A stretch of DNA of 11,606 nucleotides, from NCBI GenBank assembly GCA_041576975.1, contig JBFGJY010000074.1, forward strand, positions 1 to 11,606, in the 5' to 3' direction. A program made the position numbers and the translations under genes. The stretch is from JBFGJY01 sp041576975 (GTDB lineage Bacteria > Pseudomonadota > Gammaproteobacteria > UBA4575). The notes below the pieces were generated by a model, which saw only the letters and a list, made by a program, of their open reading frames with translations, had not been told where the DNA came from and made no database searches. Shown here in pieces: positions 1 to 5,349 of this stretch. Each line of letters begins with the position of its first letter. Position 1 is the first letter of the stretch.

Positions 1-18
1 CATTATTATCATTAATTT

Positions 19-702
19 ATGGATATATATAGTCACATAAAAGTAGTTATTTTTTTAATATTGCTGAGCGGATGCCCAGCAACATTTGCTAAGGACTACA
101 TCGTTGAAATGGTGTTTTTTGCCAATGTGCAAGGTACTTCAGCGCAGTCTTTACACATTTCTACAAAACCAGTAATTCCAGATTTACAAGGTGCGATTCT
201 TCTTAATGACAGCGCCACGTCTTATGGTTTCGTATTATACCCTAAAGAAGCATTAACTTTAGGCAATCAAGCAACAGCCTTAAGCAGGTCAGGACAATAT
301 AAGGTTTTAGAACATATTGCATGGTTACAACCTGGTCTCGCTAAAGAAGAAGCCATACCCGTTCGTATTCATGCTGGTAAAAACTATCGAAATGAGTTTA
401 AAGAACGATCATTTGCACAGGCGGATTTTAGTGATCGAAAATTACCAAAAAATCATCCTGTCAATGAACTAGATGGTACGGTTAAAGTTGTTCTTGGACG
501 CTACCTACATGTGTATACAGATTTAGTTTATCGTAGGCCATTTAATGTAAGGACTGATGCAGAACATAACCCACTTGGTCGCGACCATGTATTAGCGGAT
601 TTTAAATTAAAAACACATCGGAAAATGCGCAGTAAAGAGCTGCACTATATTGATCACCCTTTACTTGGCATACTCGTTGAAATTCGGCCTGCAGATTCAT
701 AA
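19..702 (+). CDS. csiV: CsiV-family peptidoglycan-binding envelope protein
   Basis: This 227-residue exported protein matches the CsiV family (formerly DUF2803). In Vibrio cholerae CsiV binds peptidoglycan and supports cell-wall synthesis through LpoA. Residues 1-24 form an export signal with a hydrophobic core at 9-17. The mature start KDYIVEMVFFAN and the C-terminal stretch HYIDHPLLGILVEIRP (about 207-223) are the family-typical parts I recognise. Residues 16-19 read L-S-G-C, a possible lipobox, so it could be a lipoprotein; cleavage after A24 by signal peptidase I is the alternative. The ATG at 19 gives a complete signal peptide, although no Shine-Dalgarno sequence is visible before it. 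csiV usually lies beside mfd, which would be off the left edge. Its family assignment is from memory of sequence pattern, not from a search. Confidence 0.82.
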   Translation: MDIYSHIKVVIFLILLSGCPATFAKDYIVEMVFFANVQGTSAQSLHISTKPVIPDLQGAILLNDSATSYGFVLYPKEALTLGNQATALSRSGQYKVLEHIAWLQPGLAKEEAIPVRIHAGKNYRNEFKERSFAQADFSDRKLPKNHPVNELDGTVKVVLGRYLHVYTDLVYRRPFNVRTDAEHNPLGRDHVLADFKLKTHRKMRSKELHYIDHPLLGILVEIRPADS

Positions 703-735
703 ACAATAAGATTATTAAGAAAGCTTGGCAAATCT

Positions 736-764
736 ATGACCGCTAACGTCCCAAGGCAGTCATT
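736..764. repeat. Palindromic intergenic repeat, copy A
   Basis: Degenerate copy of the dispersed palindrome found five times in this window. The left arm ATGACCGCT (736-744) and right arm GGCAGTCAT (755-763) can pair at 7 of 9 positions. The centre AACGTCCCAA resembles copy D. It lies 33 nt downstream of the csiV stop codon. Confidence 0.6.
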
Positions 765-895
765 GCGTCATCGATCATTTTTAAAAGACGGGAACATTCG
801 TAGCAATTACTCGACTAGTTTATTTTTTTACTTAGTACGCTAGACTATTCGAATAAATGTCATTATTCAAAAAAAAATGAGTGAGGAAAAGTAAA

Positions 896-1354
896 ATGAA
901 AGAGAATTTTGATCAGACCACTGTAGTATCTCACCTTAACAAGATTCTTGAGATGGAACTTGCTGGTGTGGTGCATTATACCCACTACGCACTGATGATT
1001 TACGGGTATAACCGTATCCCCATAGTCTCCTGGATGCAGTCACAAGCAGACGAGTCCTTGGCGCATGCAAGACAGGCAGGTGAAATGTTAACCCACTTAG
1101 GCGAACACCCCTCACTTGCAATTGGCCCATTATTAGAGACCCATAAACATGATATCGGTGATATTCTGCGAGAATCATTAGAACATGAGCGCGCAGCATT
1201 GGCGAAATACAAGGAATTATTAACTTTAGTTGAAGGTCATTCTGTATTGTTAGAAGAATATGCTCGACAAATGATTGCTAGTGAAGAGATGCATCAAGGT
1301 GAAGTAGATAAAATGCTGCGCCGGCCCGGTGATGTCGCTGCTTTCTCTAGTTAA
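896..1354 (+). CDS. Bacterioferritin-like non-haem ferritin family protein
   Basis: A 152-residue four-helix ferritin-like protein, probably handling iron in the cytoplasm. Candidate di-iron ligands are E21 in helix A, E98 in helix C, and E130 with H133 (ExxH) in helix D. The helix-B site is unusual: E53 and H57 are spaced ExxxH rather than the ExxH of classical bacterioferritin. The methionine that binds haem in bacterioferritin (M52 in E. coli) is replaced whichever way the helix is aligned, so a haem-free protein is expected. An in-frame GTG at 881 would add five residues, but GAGGAAAAG at 883-891 is well placed for the ATG at 896, so I chose that start. It is a single gene between csiV and a secreted protein gene. 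Whether it stores iron or acts as a peroxidase-type ferritin-like protein cannot be told. Confidence 0.8.
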   Translation: MKENFDQTTVVSHLNKILEMELAGVVHYTHYALMIYGYNRIPIVSWMQSQADESLAHARQAGEMLTHLGEHPSLAIGPLLETHKHDIGDILRESLEHERAALAKYKELLTLVEGHSVLLEEYARQMIASEEMHQGEVDKMLRRPGDVAAFSS

Positions 1355-1412
1355 ATGACTACATTGTATTAACACTAGACCTAACAATTATCTCTAATTT
1401 CAATTCCAACTG

Positions 1413-1443
1413 AATGACCGCTTTTAGCCCAAAGCGGACGTTT
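1413..1443. repeat. Palindromic intergenic repeat, copy B
   Basis: The best-preserved stem of the five copies. CCGCTTT (1418-1424) pairs perfectly with AAAGCGG (1431-1437) around the six-base loop TAGCCC. It starts 58 nt after the stop of the ferritin-like gene, and no T-run follows the stem, so it is not an ordinary terminator. Confidence 0.75.
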
Positions 1444-1566
1444 GCTACTCATAAGTGCCATTTCAATTACTGAGGATTTGGTTGACCAATATCAATACAG
1501 CCTTCCAGTCTGCCAATTAGTCTTTTTTTTAAGGATTCCTTAACTTTGGAAAGCAGGTTACGAACA

Positions 1567-1878
1567 ATGAAATATATAAAAATAATTTGGTTAATCTCTA
1601 TTTGTTTTCTTGCATTAGTAATTAGTGCAAAAGCACAGGCAAGAGACTACTCACATGGCAAATATCATCATAATGCTGAACATTATGGTAAATACTATCG
1701 TGGTGATGGTAGTCATAAATATAATTACAAACCTTATAAGTCTTATAAGTATTATCGAAAACCTAATCACTTTAGAAATTACCATGGCTATAAATATGGC
1801 CGTCACTACCGTCATGGCTACCGAACACAACATTATGGTTTCGGGCGAAACCACGATTTTAACTACCATCGCAAATGA
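1567..1878 (+). CDS. Secreted Tyr/His/Lys/Arg-rich small protein
   Basis: I do not recognise a named family. The 103-residue product begins with a clear signal peptide: basic start MKYIK, hydrophobic core about 7-22, and A-Q-A before predicted cleavage at about residue 25. The mature part is about 78 residues and contains 18 Tyr, 12 His, 9 Lys and 9 Arg, in short motifs such as HYGKYY, KSYKYYRK and GRHYRHGYR. It has no cysteine. Such a composition fits a disordered periplasmic or extracellular protein that could bind metal ions or anionic polymers, but that is inference. The ATG at 1567 has AGG at 1555-1557 and begins the signal peptide; the longer TTG start at 1546 would only add a polar extension. 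The gene is flanked by non-coding DNA and appears monocistronic. Confidence 0.72.
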   Translation: MKYIKIIWLISICFLALVISAKAQARDYSHGKYHHNAEHYGKYYRGDGSHKYNYKPYKSYKYYRKPNHFRNYHGYKYGRHYRHGYRTQHYGFGRNHDFNYHRK

Positions 1879-2345
1879 TTTTGATTTATTTAAGAGATGA
1901 GCTGTCAGTGTTTTAGGCTGAAGAAAAAAACCGTGTTAACCAAAATCTGAACATTTTAAAGTAACTACCAAGCTGTGGACGCACGGCATCAACTTTTTCT
2001 GTGGAAGACGAAGTCATATTGCAAGCAAAATCAAAGGATGCAATGTTGATGAATTGATAAAAATATGTTGAATAAAAATTGGTTTATTGATTGCTTATGA
2101 GATGTGTCCTTATTCATTTCACACTTATTAGTTGTGTTTATTTTCTTGCCTTATACGGGCTTTTTTCAGCATTTTTAATATGGATTATTTCATACGGTAT
2201 GTGATCTATTTAAACAAATGTTGAATGATCGCTTTAGTCCGAAAGAAGACACGCATAATCTTGCCTGCGAATGAGGTTGGAATGAGTTGGTGAAAGAGTC
2301 ATAATAGAACTCTGAACAAGAATTATGTATTGCTGCAGGGCTTAC
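1879..2345. other. Gene-poor spacer of about 470 nt
   Basis: I see no convincing gene, RNA or promoter here. A stretch around 1965-2070 stays open in one frame for about 40 codons but has no start and no recognisable motif. Repeat copy C lies at 2223-2253. The run from about 2045 to 2220 is very AT-rich. Confidence 0.5.
2223..2253. repeat. Palindromic intergenic repeat, copy C
   Basis: Degenerate copy beginning GAATGATCGCTTT, with centre AGTCCG and right arm AAAGAAGACA. The inner CTTT/AAAG pairing is kept while the outer right arm has drifted. It lies about 90 nt upstream of the signal-peptide ORF at 2346. Confidence 0.55.
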
Positions 2346-2444
2346 ATGAAACAATTTTACAGTCTTTCTATTATGTATGCTTTTCTAGCTGTTTTCTTAG
2401 TAGTTTCATTGTCTGCTTTTGCAATAGAAAATCCAAAGCTCTAA
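2346..2444 (+). CDS. Signal-peptide-only short ORF (possible remnant)
   Basis: This 32-codon ORF encodes almost nothing but a textbook export signal: start MKQFYSL, hydrophobic core about 9-23, S-A-F-A before the predicted cut at about residue 27, then IENPKL and a TAA stop at 2442-2444. AGGG at 2337-2340 lies 5 nt before the ATG. The frame of the longer reading at 2330-2743 through this region gives a Cys/Phe/Ser-rich nonsense sequence, so this is the likelier coding frame here. It may be the stump of a secreted-protein gene lost by nonsense mutation or deletion, or a genuine peptide leaving a six-residue product. No family can be named. Confidence 0.5.
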   Translation: MKQFYSLSIMYAFLAVFLVVSLSAFAIENPKL

Positions 2445-2485
2445 TTAATTTCAATTATTACATGAATGTTGTTGAGGAAAGTGGC

Positions 2486-2743
2486 ATGACCGGAGCAAGA
2501 AAAATAAAAACCTTTAGTGATCTTGACACAACAGAGCATTTGTACCCTCATTGCATACGCTGCCATAAAACAGGTGATGCACTGGATATAGATAAGCTAA
2601 CAGCCCATTTAGGACGTGATGTACCACTTACTGTTATTAAAAAAATGCTAATGTGCAAACATTGTGGTCAGAAAGATAAAATAATATTTCGTTTAAAATC
2701 GGATCAGACTATGCCGACGCTAAGTGAGGAAGTTATTCGCTAA
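2486..2743 (+). CDS. Small CxxC zinc-ribbon protein
   Basis: An 85-residue cytoplasmic protein with two cysteine pairs, C23-x-x-C26 and C57-x-x-C60, laid out as a zinc ribbon. Between them is a predominantly helical stretch with LGRDVPL at 42-48. The arrangement (CxxC, about 30 residues, LxCxxCG, then a basic beta-strand) resembles small uncharacterised zinc-ribbon proteins of proteobacteria; this is from memory. The frame is open back to 2330, but the codons before 2462 read as a shadow of the signal-peptide ORF on the same strand. The ATG at 2486 has AGGA at 2475-2478, 7 nt away, whereas the ATG at 2462 has none, so I chose 2486. Its function is unknown; nucleic-acid or protein binding is the usual role of such ribbons. 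Confidence 0.7.
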   Translation: MTGARKIKTFSDLDTTEHLYPHCIRCHKTGDALDIDKLTAHLGRDVPLTVIKKMLMCKHCGQKDKIIFRLKSDQTMPTLSEEVIR

Positions 2744-2750
2744 TATCAGT

Positions 2751-2779
2751 ATGTCCGCTAACGCCCCAAAGTATGCATT
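2751..2779. repeat. Palindromic intergenic repeat, copy D
   Basis: Left arm ATGTCCGCT is intact and the centre AACGCCCCAA matches copy A. The right arm AGTATGCAT has drifted and pairs at only 5 of 9 positions. It sits between two convergent genes. Confidence 0.55.
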
Positions 2780-2815
2780 GAGATTTTATAGGCCTTAAAA
2801 TCGCATAGAACTGAA

Positions 2816-3058
2816 CTATTTCATAAGACTAACATCAATTTCTTTCTCTGCCTCCAGCCAGTCCCTAAAACAACAATTACATTTAAAATGTCGCTTCAAA
2901 GCCTTGAAGTAGGCCATCTCTGCGATCATTTGTTCTCGATATTGTGAAGAAACGAGTTTTTGTATTTTTTTCGTTTTTTTAAATGGTTTTTCAACTTTAT
3001 CTGATTTGGATCGTTTAGATTTAGATTTTTTTTTGCTTTTTGACTTGTCTTTTGCCAC
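2816..3058 (-). CDS. DUF2934-domain protein with Lys-rich N-terminus
   Basis: An 80-residue protein in two parts. Residues 1-34 are a basic tail with 16 lysines and one arginine, mixed with serines. Residues 39-75 match the DUF2934 pattern: REQMIAEMAYFKA followed by RDWLEAEKEID at 65-75. In most members that I recall, the middle of the domain is Gly-rich; here it carries CNCC at 60-63. The start codon is GTG at 3058-3056, supported by a strong AAAGGAG (3072-3066 on the minus strand) 7 nt away. The function of DUF2934 is unknown. The tail resembles histone-like basic tails, so nucleic-acid binding is a reasonable guess only. The gene is convergent with the zinc-ribbon gene. Confidence 0.72.
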   Translation of the reverse strand: MAKDKSKSKKKSKSKRSKSDKVEKPFKKTKKIQKLVSSQYREQMIAEMAYFKALKRHFKCNCCFRDWLEAEKEIDVSLMK

Positions 3059-3099
3059 GGGGATGCTCCTTTTATGCCTATATATACTTTTATTTATAA

Positions 3100-3192
3100 G
3101 AATTAGATCGTTGTGAGATTGACGCAGAACAAATACCTGAGGAATTACATGCTTTAAACTTAAAAGAATATCGTGTTAAGGATGTATTTTAG
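3100..3192 (+). pseudogene. Startless coding remnant
   Basis: From the in-frame TAA at 3097-3099 to the TAG at 3190-3192 one frame reads ELDRCEIDAEQIPEELHALN and then LKEYRVKDVF. Its composition and charge pattern are like real protein, unlike the other frames, but there is no ATG, GTG or TTG start. It looks like the 3' end of a lost gene. I cannot assign a family, and chance remains possible. Confidence 0.35.
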
Positions 3193-3206
3193 AGAGGTGA
3201 ACTGCT

Positions 3207-3440
3207 ATGAAGGATGACAATTATGATCATATTACTTGGTTAATTAAACAAGCCGGCCAGCTAGTCGTAGATCTTGAGCTTAACAAACTACACATACATC
3301 AAAAGATAGAGCGGCTAAATGCTGTGATTCAAGAATTACAAAGAATAAGAGAGCAATACGAAAAAGAACAAAGCGAGTTGATATGGCAAGAGCCTATAGA
3401 GGTTTTAGAACTCGCAGACATTGATAGTGATGCAGCTTGA
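3207..3440 (+). CDS. Small coiled-coil hypothetical protein
   Basis: I do not recognise this 77-residue protein. Residues 8-58 are predicted by eye to be helical, with leucines, isoleucines and charged residues in a heptad-like pattern (KIERLNAVIQELQRIREQYEK at 33-53), suggesting a coiled coil. The C-terminus is acidic (EPIEVLELADIDSDAA). There are no cysteines, signal peptide or membrane segment. The ATG at 3207 is preceded by AGAGAGGTGA at 3191-3200, a good Shine-Dalgarno sequence. It follows the startless remnant by 14 nt, so it may once have been the second gene of an operon whose first gene has decayed. Confidence 0.6.
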   Translation: MKDDNYDHITWLIKQAGQLVVDLELNKLHIHQKIERLNAVIQELQRIREQYEKEQSELIWQEPIEVLELADIDSDAA

Positions 3441-3584
3441 GCGAGTGGATTTATACGTGAGGCTTTATGAATTCACGCAACCAATTACAGCCAGTTGTTA
3501 GCTCTTTAGACTATTAATACCTTTAAATTAGCAGCATCGCTTATAAGGTTAACATTGCCTTCAATTAACTTTATGTGATAAATA

Positions 3585-3816
3585 ATGAGGAGATTAGACA
3601 AAATTAAAGATAAATTTGAAGAAGGCTTTATACAAACCTGGGATAACTTAAGGCTACAGATGAGTCTGGAAATTGATTATCTTAGCAGGTGAAAAGGTTT
3701 TTGAACATGCATCACAATGGATTGTGTCAGCTGCAGAGGTGAGAGATTACGATTACAAAGTATCTGCTCGTCTAGAAGTGCCTGGAATGGAACCAATGAC
3801 TTCGATTGAGCCTTAG
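3585..3816 (+). pseudogene. Degraded Hsp20/alpha-crystallin small heat-shock gene
   Basis: Two pieces in different frames together resemble the start of a proteobacterial Hsp20 protein. The first, from ATG 3585, reads LDKIKDKFEEGFIQTWDNL and stops at TGA 3690-3692. The second, open from about 3676, contains SQWIVSAAEVRDYDYKVSARL followed by EVPGMEP. This matches the opening of the alpha-crystallin domain, where family members have W...AAEVRE.D...V..ELPGM. It ends at TAG 3814-3816. Near the end, reading one frame over gives NDFD, as expected after PGMEP, so a second indel is likely. The rest of the alpha-crystallin domain is absent; the next gene begins 43 nt later. A functional chaperone is not possible from this locus. 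Confidence 0.72.
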
Positions 3817-3859
3817 TTTGTATATTACTTGGTGTTTTTAATTAAACACTTGCGCACCA

Positions 3860-4711
3860 ATGAACGATGAAATTGCAAAAAATTTACGAGAAATTGCTGA
3901 TCTACTAGAACAACAACAAGCAAATCCCTTTCGTGTCAATGCCTATCGACGTGCCGCAAATACAATTGAGTCATTAAACCAACCCCTAAAAGAAATCGTT
4001 GCAAAACAGGGTATTGTTGGTCTAACCACATTGCACGGGATTGGAGAAGGGATTGCGCGCTCCATTTACGAGTATGTAGCCACAGGTAAAATGTCACGCT
4101 TAGAAGCGCTGAGAGGTGAAAATGATCCGATTAGCTTGTTTAAACAAATTCCAGGTGTGGGTTCGTCCCTTGCAAAAGAAATTTATGAACAGCTTCATAT
4201 CGATACATTAGAAGCATTAGAGATTGCAGCCTGTAATGGACGCTTAGAAAGGCTACCAAACATCGGTAAAAATCGTGTTGAATCGATTCAAGCCTGGTTA
4301 AACACAGTATTGGGAAAAAGAAGATATCAGCTTCTTACCACTAAACCAATACAAGAACCTTCAGTATCAATGCTGTTGGAAATAGATCATCGCTACCGTA
4401 AAGCAGCAGAGCGAAATAAATTACCCACCATTGCGCCAAAGCGTTTCAATCCTACTGATAAAGCATGGTTGCCTATTCTTCATATATCGCGCGGTGAATG
4501 GCATTTTACTGCTGTGTATTCCAATACACTTCGTGCTCACCAATTGGGGCGCACTCATGATTGGGTCGTAATTTATTATTACGATAAACACCATCATGAA
4601 GGACAGAACACTGTAGTGACAGAAACTCGCGGTAATCTTATCGGTAAAAGAGTAGTACGAGGTAGAGAAATGGAATGCCAAGAGTATTATTCACATGAAC
4701 TTGCAATATAG
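3860..4711 (+). CDS. Helix-hairpin-helix protein related to the PolX N-terminus, no polymerase domain
   Basis: This 283-residue cytoplasmic protein starts like family X DNA polymerases: the 8-kDa-type domain with NPFRVNAYRRAANTIE at 22-37. Three helix-hairpin-helix segments follow: LHGIGEGIA (58-66), IPGVGSSLA (97-105) and LPNIGKNRV (132-140), which bind DNA backbone. Instead of a nucleotidyltransferase palm or a PHP exonuclease, residues 200-277 form another conserved-looking domain containing WLPILHISRGEWHFTAVYSN, GRTHDWVVIYYYD and VVTETRGN. I believe this architecture recurs in proteobacterial HhH proteins of unknown function. DNA binding, perhaps in repair, is inferred from the HhH part. 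No Shine-Dalgarno sequence is visible before ATG 3860, but the domain begins right at residue 1. It lies directly after the Hsp20 remnant and before the cytochrome gene. Confidence 0.8.
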   Translation: MNDEIAKNLREIADLLEQQQANPFRVNAYRRAANTIESLNQPLKEIVAKQGIVGLTTLHGIGEGIARSIYEYVATGKMSRLEALRGENDPISLFKQIPGVGSSLAKEIYEQLHIDTLEALEIAACNGRLERLPNIGKNRVESIQAWLNTVLGKRRYQLLTTKPIQEPSVSMLLEIDHRYRKAAERNKLPTIAPKRFNPTDKAWLPILHISRGEWHFTAVYSNTLRAHQLGRTHDWVVIYYYDKHHHEGQNTVVTETRGNLIGKRVVRGREMECQEYYSHELAI

Positions 4712-4760
4712 GTTTACCTAGATAATTCTTTAGAAACACTGAAGTATAGGAGATATTCAT

Positions 4761-5213
4761 TTGAACAAAATGAGGGTTATTTTAAAATTTACCGCTTTGA
4801 TTGGGATCTTAGTACAATTTTTACAAACGTCTCTTTACGCGGAAACCACAAATGAGCAACATCTTGGTGCACGGGACTACATAAACAATTGCGCTGTTTG
4901 CCATGGAGTTGATGGTAAAGGAAATGGCCCCATGGCCGAGCAACTAACAAAGCCACCGAAAGACCTTACCTTACTAAGTAAAGAAAACGGTGGTTCATTT
5001 CCGGAAACAGCCGTCTACCAAATCATCGATGGCCGTAGAATAATCACCTTTATCGATGGCCGCAGAGTGAACATCTTTCATGGACCTCAAGAAATGCCGA
5101 TCTGGGGCGATCGTTTTCGCGCTATAGAAGGTGATGAAGGAGCGGTAGATGAACGAATCAGCAACATAATAGAATATCTTGAAAGTATTCAAGTTGAGTC
5201 ATTCAGCAAGTAG
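4761..5213 (+). CDS. Periplasmic c-type cytochrome, class I, monohaem
   Basis: A 150-residue exported cytochrome c. Residues 1-27 are a signal peptide ending near SLYA. The haem-binding motif is C44-A-V-C47-H48, and M112 in GPQEMPIWGDRF is the probable sixth ligand. A C-terminal helix (about 127-144) closes the usual fold. It probably carries electrons in the periplasm; the partner is not shown by the neighbours. The TTG at 4761 is the better start because AGGAGA at 4748-4753 is 8 nt upstream of it, against 17 nt for the ATG at 4770. Residues 89-93 and 98-102 both read IDGRR, and the DNA repeats ATCGATGGCCG 27 nt apart (5025-5035 and 5052-5062), which looks like an in-frame nine-codon duplication just before the methionine loop. 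Confidence 0.88.
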   Translation: MNKMRVILKFTALIGILVQFLQTSLYAETTNEQHLGARDYINNCAVCHGVDGKGNGPMAEQLTKPPKDLTLLSKENGGSFPETAVYQIIDGRRIITFIDGRRVNIFHGPQEMPIWGDRFRAIEGDEGAVDERISNIIEYLESIQVESFSK

Positions 5214-5310
5214 AATGTTGAGAAAAATAAAGAGATTAAGAAGCATGAGAGATGGCAAACGGATTTCATGGGACACTAGATTATAAATCATCACAATTTA
5301 AGTAATGTTT

Positions 5311-5342
5311 GAATGTCCGCTTTGGCCCAAAAGGAGACATTA
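5311..5342. repeat. Palindromic intergenic repeat, copy E
   Basis: The most complete copy. AATGTCCGCTTT (5312-5323) and AAAGGAGACATT (5330-5341) pair at 10 of 12 positions around GGCCCA. It lies between the convergent cytochrome and HDOD genes, 8 nt from the HDOD stop. A T-rich stretch follows on the plus strand, so it could serve as a terminator for the cytochrome gene. Confidence 0.72.
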
Positions 5343-5349
5343 TTTTAAT

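Noticed and set aside
1418..1437. Repeat copy B as a classical terminator of the ferritin-like gene
   Set aside because: The hairpin is not followed by a T-run, and the same element occurs four more times in varied contexts.
1625..1900. Overlapping 91-codon ORF rich in Ile/Met/Asn within the Tyr/His-rich gene
   Set aside because: It is a frame shadow caused by the repeated AAT/TAT/CAT-like codons; it lacks a signal peptide or ribosome-binding site, while the 1567 frame has both.
1950..2075. Startless open stretch of about 40 codons
   Set aside because: No start codon, no recognisable motif and no ribosome-binding site; chance openness is sufficient.
2330..2485. N-terminal extension of the zinc-ribbon gene from a TTG start
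   Set aside because: It reads as Cys/Phe/Ser-rich nonsense opposite a clean signal peptide in another frame, and AGGA supports the ATG at 2486.
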